Shown here piece after piece: positions 1-5,370 of a stretch of DNA of 5,459 bases. The stretch is from Bacteroidales bacterium (GTDB lineage: Bacteria > Bacteroidota > Bacteroidia > Bacteroidales > JAOZMU01), in contig JAOZMU010000272.1 in the NCBI GenBank assembly GCA_029934165.1, forward strand, positions 1 to 5,459, in the 5' to 3' direction. The notes beneath the pieces are model-generated. The model was not told the DNA's origin and made no database searches. It worked only from the letters and a program-made list of their open reading frames with translations. The translations under genes were made by a program, and so were the position numbers. Position 1 is the stretch's first letter; each line of letters opens with the position of its first letter.

Positions 1-73
1 AAATGTTTTAGCTTATCGAAAAAAATGGTGTTTTCTTAGAGGCACTAATTATGTTGTACAATTATTGCAAAGA

Positions 74-1516
74 ATGAATAAAAAATTTTTTACAAATTTA
101 GCATTACTCATCTTTTTAAACCTATTAGTCAAGCCATTTTGGATTTTTGGAATAGACAGAACGGTTCAGAACATGGTTGGAGCAGAAGAATATGGGCTTT
201 TCTTTTCGCTGTTTAATTTTTCGATAATTCTAAATTTCATTCTCGATGTAGGTATAAACAGTTTCAATAATCGTAATATTGCTCAGAATAGTCGATTAAT
301 GAGCAAGCATTTTTCAAATTTAATAGTTCTTAAACTATTACTTGCTGGTATATATGCAATTCTATGCGTTGGTTTTGCTCTAGTAATAGGCTACGAAAGT
401 CGCCAAATTTATATGCTGCTGTTTTTAATACTTAATCAAATTCTTCTATCATTGGTTTTATACTTTCGTTCAAATCTGGGAGGTTTGCATCTTTTCAAAA
501 CAGATAGTATTATTTCGGTAACAGATAGAGTTTTATTAATAGGTATTTGCAGCATTATTTTATGGGGTAAAATAATCGACGCACCTTTTAGGATTGAGTG
601 GTTTGTCTATGCCCAAACCGTTGCTTACAGCATAACTGCGGCAATAGCATTTTTTGCCGTATTAGTAAAATCGGAGTTTTTACGTCTCCGCTTCGATTTG
701 GCTTTTTCGATAGCAATACTTAAAAAAAGTATGCCCTTTGCTCTTCTTAGTTTGTTGATGTTGTGCTACTTACGTATGGATTCTGTCATGTTAGAGCGGT
801 TTCTGCCCGACGGAAAACTACAAGCCGGAATATTTGCGCAATCGTTTCGGATAATAGACGCAATTTCGATGTTTGCCTATCTTTTTGCTGGGCTTCTTTT
901 ACCAATGTTTTCGAGGATGATAAAACAAAAAGAGTCTGTAAATCAGTTAGTTAAATTCGCTTTTTTACTTTTAATAATTCCAGTATTAACAATTGCCATA
1001 ACGTCGGTGTTTTTTCGTAGAGAAATAATTGAATCTCTTTATAATTCTCATATTCAAGTATCTACAAACACTTTCGGTATCATCGTTCTGAGCGTAATCC
1101 CAATGGGAGCATCTTATATTTTCGGAACACTACTGACAGCAAACGGAAATCTTAAATACATAAACATCGTAGCTTTTTGTGGCGTAGTTTTCAATCTGAT
1201 ATTAAATTTCATCTTAATTCCTCAATTCAAGGCAGTTGGAGCTGCTGTTGCAAACCTCGCTACACAGACGTTTATTGCTGTATCTCAGATAATTATCTCA
1301 AAAAAGATATTCAAATTCAAGATTCGTTCCAGTTTGATTTGGGCAGTCGGAATGTTTATCTTTTTTGTTGTCGGCGCAGGCTATCTTGCCAAACAATTAG
1401 CATTTAATTGGTTACTTGCATTTATTGCTGTTTGTCTGTTGAGTATAGATGTAGCATTTATCTTGAGGCTCTTAAATTTAAAATCAATAATAATTTTGCT
1501 TCGCAACAAAGAATAG
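74..1516 (+). CDS. Polysaccharide / lipid-linked oligosaccharide flippase (Wzx-like, MOP superfamily)
   Basis: An integral inner-membrane protein of 480 residues, almost entirely hydrophobic, with about 14 predicted helices. The first covers residues ~5-27, followed by the polar FGIDRTVQN motif (residues ~25-33) and EEYG; the last covers ~447-468. Length and helix number fit the polysaccharide-export branch of the MATE/MOP superfamily, whose members move undecaprenyl-linked sugar units across the inner membrane for O-antigen, capsule or exopolysaccharide. The FGIDRTVQN...GAEEYG N-terminus is, from memory, typical of Bacteroidetes oligosaccharide flippases. I chose the ATG at 74. An in-frame TTG at 65 exists and the frame stays open to the left edge, but the ATG places the start directly before the MNKKFF membrane-entry segment seen in relatives. 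No clear ribosome site is present, which is normal for this phylum. The nearest visible genes are not sugar genes, so the exported glycan cannot be named; the left flank is cut off. The family assignment is strong and the substrate unknown. Confidence 0.88.
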   Translation: MNKKFFTNLALLIFLNLLVKPFWIFGIDRTVQNMVGAEEYGLFFSLFNFSIILNFILDVGINSFNNRNIAQNSRLMSKHFSNLIVLKLLLAGIYAILCVGFALVIGYESRQIYMLLFLILNQILLSLVLYFRSNLGGLHLFKTDSIISVTDRVLLIGICSIILWGKIIDAPFRIEWFVYAQTVAYSITAAIAFFAVLVKSEFLRLRFDLAFSIAILKKSMPFALLSLLMLCYLRMDSVMLERFLPDGKLQAGIFAQSFRIIDAISMFAYLFAGLLLPMFSRMIKQKESVNQLVKFAFLLLIIPVLTIAITSVFFRREIIESLYNSHIQVSTNTFGIIVLSVIPMGASYIFGTLLTANGNLKYINIVAFCGVVFNLILNFILIPQFKAVGAAVANLATQTFIAVSQIIISKKIFKFKIRSSLIWAVGMFIFFVVGAGYLAKQLAFNWLLAFIAVCLLSIDVAFILRLLNLKSIIILLRNKE

Positions 1517-1524
1517 CTTCGCAA
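1498..1524 (+). repeat. Short direct repeat spanning the flippase stop codon
   Basis: The 9-mer GCTTCGCAA occurs at 1498-1506 and again at 1516-1524, an 18-base (six-codon) period. The flippase stop codon TAG (1514-1516) lies between the copies. Read through in frame, the second copy would again encode LRNK before further residues. This suggests a small tandem duplication at the gene end, although chance is possible for a 9-mer at this spacing. Confidence 0.5.
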
Positions 1525-1600
1525 TAAATCGCACCATGTGTTTAAAACAAGAGCTTATTGAACTATTTTTTTTCATAACTCTCTCACAAAAATTGTTTTA

Positions 1601-1634
1601 TTTAATCTCTAATCTAAAAAAATTTGTAAATTTG
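1601..1634 (+). promoter_or_regulatory. Candidate Bacteroidetes sigma-A promoter for the 209-residue protein gene
   Basis: TAAATTTG at 1627-1634 matches the Bacteroidetes -7 consensus TAnnTTTG at every fixed position. TTTA at 1601-1604 is a three-of-four match to the -33 box TTTG, with a 22-base spacer, near the usual range of roughly 20. Transcription would start near 1641, giving a 5' leader of about 110 bases before the ATG at 1753. The surroundings are very AT-rich, so a chance match is quite possible. Confidence 0.4.
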
Positions 1635-1715
1635 CAATCAAGGAAAAAATTTGTAAAAATTTTTGGCATTACATTTTGAACATGATATATTTACCACAAT
1701 AAAAAAATTTGTAAA
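1617..1715 (+). repeat. Three direct copies of a 14-bp AT motif
   Basis: AAAAAATTTGTAAA occurs exactly at 1617-1630, 1644-1657 and 1702-1715, all upstream of the gene at 1753. Start-to-start spacings are 27 and 58 bases. The first copy overlaps the candidate -7 box. The motif could be a regulator site or alternative promoter elements, but A/T runs recur readily in DNA of this composition. A nearby 9-mer, CAATTAAAT, is also repeated at 1718-1726 and 1736-1744. Confidence 0.45.
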
Positions 1716-1752
1716 AGCAATTAAATATTAAAAATCAATTAAATTAATCAAG

Positions 1753-2382
1753 ATGAAAATAGTAATTCAAATTATTTTGGGTGCCGCGATAATAGCTTTG
1801 GGCTATATTCTTTGGATAAGTATCGACAAACCCATAAAATTTCAAAAAGAAAAAGATAGACGAGTCGGAATGGTTGTCGAGCGGCTAAAGGACATCAGAA
1901 CATCGCAAATGGCTTATAAAGAGAAGTATGGCAAATACACTGGGCATTTCGACACTTTGGTAGAATATATTAAGCACGATTCGTTTGCTGTTGTCAAAGC
2001 AATTGGTTCGATACCAGAAGAATTGTTAGACTCAATTTCTGAGCAAGAAGCTGTTGAAATGAATATGATTACGCGTGATACCGTCATGATGAGTATTATG
2101 GATTCTCTTTTTGGCAAGCGACCATATGCTGTTGATTCGATGTGTATTATCCCAAATACGGTTGGACAAAAATTTGAGCTTGGTGCTGGCGAACTTCAAA
2201 CTGGGTCGAAAATTATCATTCAAGTTTTTGAGGCAAAAGCATCTAACAATATTATTCTTGACGGAATGGATAGACAAGAAATTATCAATCTTAACTCCGA
2301 ACAGAAGAAATTGGAACGTTACCAAGGTGTCAAAGTTGGTTCGCTGACAGAAGCGACAAATAATGCAGGCAACTGGGAATAA
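1753..2382 (+). CDS. Conserved-looking membrane-anchored protein of unknown function
   Basis: A 209-residue protein that I do not recognise as a named family, although similar hypothetical proteins exist, from memory, in Bacteroidales. Residues ~4-22 form a single hydrophobic helix directly after MK, so it is probably an N-terminally anchored protein with its body in the periplasm. Residues ~29-75 form a charged helix (FQKEKDRRVGMVVERLKDIRT) leading into SQMAYKEKYGKYTGHFDTL. This layout of anchor, long helix and an AY..KYGKY....D.L segment superficially resembles pilins and type II secretion pseudopilins. There is, however, no clear prepilin peptidase site (G followed by F/M and an E at +5), so that is only an analogy. 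The rest (~80-209) is polar with no catalytic motif that I can identify. The ATG at 1753 is the first in frame and sits right before the helix. A strong terminator 45 bases after the stop ends the unit, so it is probably transcribed alone. It is certainly coding in appearance; the function is open. Confidence 0.82.
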   Translation: MKIVIQIILGAAIIALGYILWISIDKPIKFQKEKDRRVGMVVERLKDIRTSQMAYKEKYGKYTGHFDTLVEYIKHDSFAVVKAIGSIPEELLDSISEQEAVEMNMITRDTVMMSIMDSLFGKRPYAVDSMCIIPNTVGQKFELGAGELQTGSKIIIQVFEAKASNNIILDGMDRQEIINLNSEQKKLERYQGVKVGSLTEATNNAGNWE

Positions 2383-2426
2383 ACATAAGATTTATGTGTT
2401 TGTTATTCAGGTATTTAGAAGGAATT

Positions 2427-2458
2427 AAAAAAAGACTTCAATTCTGAAGTCTTTTTTT
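2427..2458. terminator. Bidirectional intrinsic terminator between convergent genes
   Basis: A perfect 14-bp inverted repeat, AAAAAAAGACTTCA / TGAAGTCTTTTTTT, closes a four-base ATTC loop. The core stem is seven base pairs (GACTTCA/TGAAGTC), followed on either strand by a run of seven Ts. It lies 45 bases after the stop of the gene at 1753-2382 and 97 bases beyond the stop of the minus-strand gene at 2555-2803, so it can end both transcripts. Confidence 0.9.
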
Positions 2459-2522
2459 ATACCCTAAACTCTGACACATAAAAAATAAAAAAATCGTAAA
2501 AACAAATCTTTAGCTTTTATCC

Positions 2523-2545
2523 TAATACTTTCAATGTTAGTATTA
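2523..2545 (-). repeat. AT-rich hairpin just after the minus-strand gene
   Basis: TAATACT (2523-2529) and AGTATTA (2539-2545) are a perfect 7-bp inverted repeat with a nine-base loop. It begins about ten bases beyond the stop codon of the GlsB-family gene on the minus strand. No T-run follows it immediately, so it is more likely a 3' end-stabilising hairpin or chance than a terminator. Confidence 0.35.
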
Positions 2546-2554
2546 TACGCTTGA

Positions 2555-2803
2555 CTATTTTTTACCACGCAGCAAGTTTACAACAAAAATAAGGGCTACT
2601 GCTCCAAGCGTTGCAGTCAACAGCTGACCAACAAAACCACTACCGAGGCTAATGTTAAAAATATCAAGTAGCCAACCACCAATCACAGCTCCAACAATTC
2701 CAAGTAAAAGATTGATAATCAGACCAGCCCCCTTGCCCTTCATGAGCCAGCCAGCAAAAAAACCAGAGGCAATACCTACAAGAATAAAATAAATAATTTC
2801 CAT
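2555..2803 (-). CDS. GlsB/YeaQ/YmgE family small membrane protein (transglycosylase-associated family)
   Basis: An 82-residue inner-membrane protein with three hydrophobic helices, at roughly residues 3-21, 26-49 and 56-78, and a short basic tail (RGKK). The small-residue pattern fits the Transgly_assoc family (PF04226): GIASGFFAGWLM in helix 1, GKG in the turn, GIVGAVIGGWLLDIF in helix 2 and GATLGAV-like packing (TATLGAVAL) in helix 3. The length is the usual 80-90 residues. Members are often stress-induced, for example YeaQ/YmgE in enterobacteria and GlsB in Gram-positives. Despite the family name they have no transglycosylase catalytic residues, and their molecular role is not established. 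The ATG (complement of 2801-2803) immediately precedes helix 1 and is the natural start. The gene converges on the one at 1753-2382 and diverges from the cyclophilin gene. Its upstream side carries a 10-bp inverted repeat at 2852-2885 that could be a control site. Confidence 0.9.
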   Translation of the reverse strand: MEIIYFILVGIASGFFAGWLMKGKGAGLIINLLLGIVGAVIGGWLLDIFNISLGSGFVGQLLTATLGAVALIFVVNLLRGKK

Positions 2804-2851
2804 AATTTTTGTGTTTATAAGTTTGATAATTAGTAAGTTATGTTAAAAATT

Positions 2852-2885
2852 AATGTTGTAAATTAAAGCATTAAATTACAACATT
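2852..2885. repeat. Long inverted repeat upstream of the GlsB-family gene
   Basis: AATGTTGTAA (2852-2861) and TTACAACATT (2876-2885) are perfect 10-bp inverted arms. After one A-A mismatch, four further pairs (TTAA/TTAA) form, leaving a four-base AGCA loop. It ends 49 bases before the start codon of the minus-strand gene. It could be an operator dyad, a structure in that gene's leader, or a weak terminator lacking a T-run. The function is inferred from position only. Confidence 0.55.
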
Positions 2886-2950
2886 GCACCATAAAAAACA
2901 AACGAATTTACCTTCTTTTATAAATGCGTGAAAAATATTACGCTTTTTTA

Positions 2951-2978
2951 ACAGTAATAAGGCTCCTTAAATTACTGT
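2951..2978. repeat. Inverted repeat in the divergent spacer
   Basis: ACAGTAAT (2951-2958) and ATTACTGT (2971-2978) are perfect 8-bp inverted arms. Inside them AAGG and CCTT can pair again across two bases, with an AA bulge on the right. It is followed by a shorter GGTGT/ACACC pair (2980-2984 with 2996-3000). This is a GC-containing dyad in very AT-rich DNA, so less likely to be pure compositional noise; the role is unknown. Confidence 0.5.
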
Positions 2979-3249
2979 CGGTGTAGATTAAAGTAACACC
3001 AATAGTTATACAATTAAGCACATAGTACTATCTATTCGGAGACGCATTGTGTTTATAACAACTATAAAAGTAACAAAAACCTTATACGCCTACGCATAAT
3101 ACCATACCATTTTTTCAAAGAAAATCAGATTTTAAGAAACAAACTGTGAATTTTTGATTTGTAGTTATTCAGACGGTGCATTTTTTTATATCTTGCACTC
3201 GAATTTTTGGATAACACAAATAGAAATTTTACCTTAAAAATATTAATGT

Positions 3250-4077
3250 ATGAAATCACTAATTTCAAGTTTATTTATCTTAATTTATGTAGTAATGGGA
3301 AGTTGCAACGCACAAAAAAGAACTGTTGTTTTGGTGAAAACAACAATGGGAGACATGAAAATAAAACTCTACGAGGACACGCCTCTGCACAGAGAAAATT
3401 TTGTGAAACTGGTAAAAGAAAATTTTTACGATAGTTTATTATTTCATCGTGTAATCAAAGATTTTATGATTCAAGCAGGAGACCCGACATCAAAAAATGC
3501 TCCTGCCAGTCAAATGCTTGGCAGTGGTGGTCCGGGCTATACTGTTCCCGCAGAAATTTTGCCAAACCATTTTCATAAAAAAGGAGTTTTGTCGGCAGCA
3601 CGACAAGGCGACCAAGTAAACCCTAAGAAAGAATCATCTGGCTCGCAATTTTACGTGGTTCAAGGTAAAGTTTATAAAGCCGAAGAACTTACGCAAATGG
3701 AAACAAGCATAAATTCTCAGCAAAAAGACAAGCTGATAATGGAAATGATGCAAAAGCCCGGTAATGAGCATATTAGAACAAAAATTGACTCTTTGCAAAA
3801 AGCTAACGACCGCGCTGGATTTAACAAATATGTTTCTGAACTTCGCAAAATGGTAGAAGCAGAATATAAGCAAAATGGCAAATTCAAATTCACCGAAGAA
3901 CAAGTGCAAGCCTACACAACAACAGGCGGCGTTCCTCACCTAGACCGTGAGTACACTGTTTTTGGCGAAGTTATCGAAGGAATAGATGTTATAGACAAAA
4001 TTGCCGTTGTGCCAACTGCTCGCGGAGACCGTCCAGAAACAGATGTCAAAATAATTTCTATCGAAATTGTAAAGTAA
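3250..4077 (+). CDS. Cyclophilin-type peptidyl-prolyl cis-trans isomerase, lipoprotein
   Basis: A 275-residue enzyme that should catalyse cis-trans isomerisation of X-Pro peptide bonds to assist folding of exported proteins. Residues 1-18 form a lipoprotein signal peptide ending in VVMGS before Cys19, a slightly loose lipobox with M at -3. NAQK follows the cysteine and there is no acidic surface-export patch, so I infer a periplasm-facing lipoprotein. The cyclophilin fold follows from ~25. Active-site landmarks are FHRVI (catalytic Arg67), FMIQAGDP (Phe72, Gln75), GSQF (Phe134) and LDREYTVFGEV (Leu231), with Tyr235 in place of human CypA His126, a common bacterial variant. Between GSQFYVVQGK and GGVPHLD lies a charged, probably helical insert of about 85 residues (~141-226) that is absent from minimal cyclophilins. 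This layout is, from memory, frequent in Bacteroidetes proteins of ~280 residues. The ATG at 3250 is fixed by the signal peptide; an overlapping ATG at 3246 is out of frame. No well-formed terminator follows; a weak GTAAG/CTTAC hairpin overlaps the stop. Confidence 0.93.
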   Translation: MKSLISSLFILIYVVMGSCNAQKRTVVLVKTTMGDMKIKLYEDTPLHRENFVKLVKENFYDSLLFHRVIKDFMIQAGDPTSKNAPASQMLGSGGPGYTVPAEILPNHFHKKGVLSAARQGDQVNPKKESSGSQFYVVQGKVYKAEELTQMETSINSQQKDKLIMEMMQKPGNEHIRTKIDSLQKANDRAGFNKYVSELRKMVEAEYKQNGKFKFTEEQVQAYTTTGGVPHLDREYTVFGEVIEGIDVIDKIAVVPTARGDRPETDVKIISIEIVK

Positions 4078-4183
4078 GTACTCTTACAAAAGTTCTTACG
4101 CTTTTTATTAACATAAGTTGCTAATTCACAGCTTAGACGCGTCATAAAAAATAGGTCTTAAACCTTAAACGAATAATTATACA

Positions 4184-4251
4184 TAGGAGTGAAAAAACAG
4201 CTGGCGTTTTTAAGTCATAATTTGCCTGAGTAAAACACGTAATAACTCCTA
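4184..4251 (+). promoter_or_regulatory. Nested inverted repeats in the pheS upstream spacer
   Basis: TAGGAGT (4184-4190) and ACTCCTA (4245-4251) are perfect 7-bp inverted arms 54 bases apart. Between them AAAAAC (4193-4198) and GTTTTT (4206-4211) form a short hairpin with a seven-base loop ending in a T-run. A third small hairpin, AGCAC/GTGCT (4258-4270), lies 14 bases before the pheS ATG. Together they could fold as a structured leader or weak attenuator of pheS, or act as a terminator for the upstream gene. No known riboswitch or T-box element is recognisable. Functional status is speculative. Confidence 0.3.
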
Positions 4252-4284
4252 ATAAATAGCACTTTGTGCTTAATACAATATTTT

Positions 4285-5301
4285 ATGCTTGAAGTAATTG
4301 AACAATTAATAAAAGAAGTATCGCAATTTAGCGCAGAAAGCAAAGAGCAAGTCGAGCAATTTCGTGTCGAAATGTTGGGCAAAAAAGGGAAAATAACACA
4401 ACTCTTCAAAGAGTTTAAAAATGTAGCTGTCGAGCAGAAAAAAGAATTTGGCAAACAGTTGAATATACTGAAAACCACTACACAACAGCAAGTTGACGAA
4501 TTTAAAACAAGGCTTGATAATGTCGAAAATGATGGCACAAGTACAGATATGAGTCTTCCCGGAAATGCCGAATATGCAGGCTCACGGCACCCTCTCTCGA
4601 TTGTTCTTAATGAAATTGTCGAAATTTTCAAACGACTTGGCTTTACTATCTCAACAGGACCAGAAATTGAAGATGATTGGCACGTTTTTTCTGCCCTGAA
4701 TTTTCCCGAAGAACACCCTGCCCGCGATATGCAAGACACTTTTTTCATCGGCAATGGCTCAGATGTTTTGTTGCGCACGCACACTTCATCGGTGCAGGTC
4801 AGAGCAATGGAAAACAAAAAACCGCCAATTAGGATTATTATGCCAGGGCGCGTTTATCGTAACGAGGCTGTCTCTGCACGCTCGCATTGCTTTTTCCATC
4901 AGGTTGAAGGACTGTATATTGACGAAAATGTTTCTTTTGCCGATTTGAAACAAACCCTGCTTTATTTTGCAAAAGAATTTTACGGACATAACACAAAAAT
5001 CCGTTTGCGTCCTTCATATTTCCCATTCACAGAACCTTCGGCAGAGATGGATGTGTCTTGCTCTTTATGCAGCGGAAAAGGTTGCAATGTCTGTAAATAC
5101 ACCGGCTGGCTAGAAGTTTTAGGCTGCGGAATGGTAGACCCAAATGTACTCGAACTCAATGGAATAGACAACAAAAAATACACCGGCTTTGCCTTCGGAA
5201 TGGGCATAGAAAGAACCGCAATGTTGCGCTATGGCGTGAAAGACATACGTATGTTTTTTGAAAACGATTTGCGTTTCTTGAGACAATTTCAAGAGATTTA
5301 A
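4285..5301 (+). CDS. pheS: Phenylalanine--tRNA ligase alpha subunit
   Basis: Catalytic alpha chain of the cytoplasmic (alpha-beta)2 phenylalanyl-tRNA synthetase, which attaches phenylalanine to tRNA-Phe using ATP. With the ATG at 4285 it has 338 residues, the usual length. An in-frame TTG at 4264 would add seven residues (MCLIQYF) that do not look native. Residues ~1-85 form the charged N-terminal coiled coil that contacts tRNA (LGKKGKITQLFKEF). The class II core follows: HPLS near 102, motif 2 as GRVYRNE (188-194) and FHQVEGLYID, then PSYFPFTEPSAEMDV. Motif 3 is GFAFGMGIER (301-310), followed by LRYGVKDIRMFFENDLRFL. A CSLCSGKGCNVCK insert (Cys 259, 262, 267, 270) sits before GWLEVLGCGMVDPNVL. 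It is absent from the E. coli enzyme, resembles a metal-binding knuckle and is, from memory, common in Bacteroidetes PheS. The beta-chain gene pheT does not start within the 158 bases that follow, so the two genes are probably unlinked here. The reading frame looks intact. Confidence 0.98.
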   Translation: MLEVIEQLIKEVSQFSAESKEQVEQFRVEMLGKKGKITQLFKEFKNVAVEQKKEFGKQLNILKTTTQQQVDEFKTRLDNVENDGTSTDMSLPGNAEYAGSRHPLSIVLNEIVEIFKRLGFTISTGPEIEDDWHVFSALNFPEEHPARDMQDTFFIGNGSDVLLRTHTSSVQVRAMENKKPPIRIIMPGRVYRNEAVSARSHCFFHQVEGLYIDENVSFADLKQTLLYFAKEFYGHNTKIRLRPSYFPFTEPSAEMDVSCSLCSGKGCNVCKYTGWLEVLGCGMVDPNVLELNGIDNKKYTGFAFGMGIERTAMLRYGVKDIRMFFENDLRFLRQFQEI

Positions 5302-5370
5302 CACCAAGCCCGCCAAATTTGTAGCAGCTATTAATTTGAATATCAACTTAATAAAAATAATCTTTTTCAG

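Larger units (their letters stand above)
2804..3249. other. Gene-free divergent intergenic region, 446 bp
   Basis: I see no convincing gene here on either strand. The region lies between two divergently transcribed genes and should hold both of their promoters, but no clean TTTG/TAnnTTTG pair was found. The closest candidate for the rightward gene is TATCTTGC at 3189-3196, without a well-placed -33 box. The region contains inverted repeats at 2852-2885 and 2951-2978 (listed separately), a perfect 10-bp palindrome ATAGTACTAT at 3022-3031, and TTTATA/TATAAA arms at 3052-3068. Two tiny tandem repeats, TACGCC/TACGCA (3085-3096) and ACCAT twice (3101-3110), are also visible. A small structured RNA is possible but unproven. 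Confidence 0.6.

Noticed and set aside
1..73. The flippase frame is open to the left edge (with a TTG at 65), and another frame reads to a stop at 37-39 that could be the tail of an upstream gene.
   Set aside because: About a dozen codons are too few to support a partial gene, and the ATG at 74 fits the family N-terminus better than any upstream extension.
2924..2986. A 20-codon frame (MREKYYAFLTVIRLLKLLSV) in the divergent spacer.
   Set aside because: It is very short, has no ribosome site, overlaps the 2951-2978 inverted repeat and carries no recognisable feature beyond hydrophobicity.
3207..3434. A 75-codon plus-strand frame overlapping the start of the cyclophilin gene.
   Set aside because: It is a shadow frame: its product has no recognisable domain, whereas the overlapping frame has a signal peptide and cyclophilin motifs.
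4074..4120. A possible terminator after the cyclophilin gene (GTAAG at 4074-4078 pairing with either CTTAC, the second followed by GCTTTTT).
   Set aside because: The stem is only five pairs, overlaps the stop codon and has ambiguous pairing; too weak to call.
4136..4143. GACGCGTC, a perfect 8-bp palindrome between the cyclophilin gene and pheS.
   Set aside because: A single 8-bp palindrome is expected by chance in a few kilobases and has no partner copy here.
4215..4817. A 200-codon minus-strand frame antisense to pheS.
   Set aside because: Its composition (Ser/Cys-rich, low complexity) is typical of an antisense shadow, and pheS on the other strand is unmistakable.
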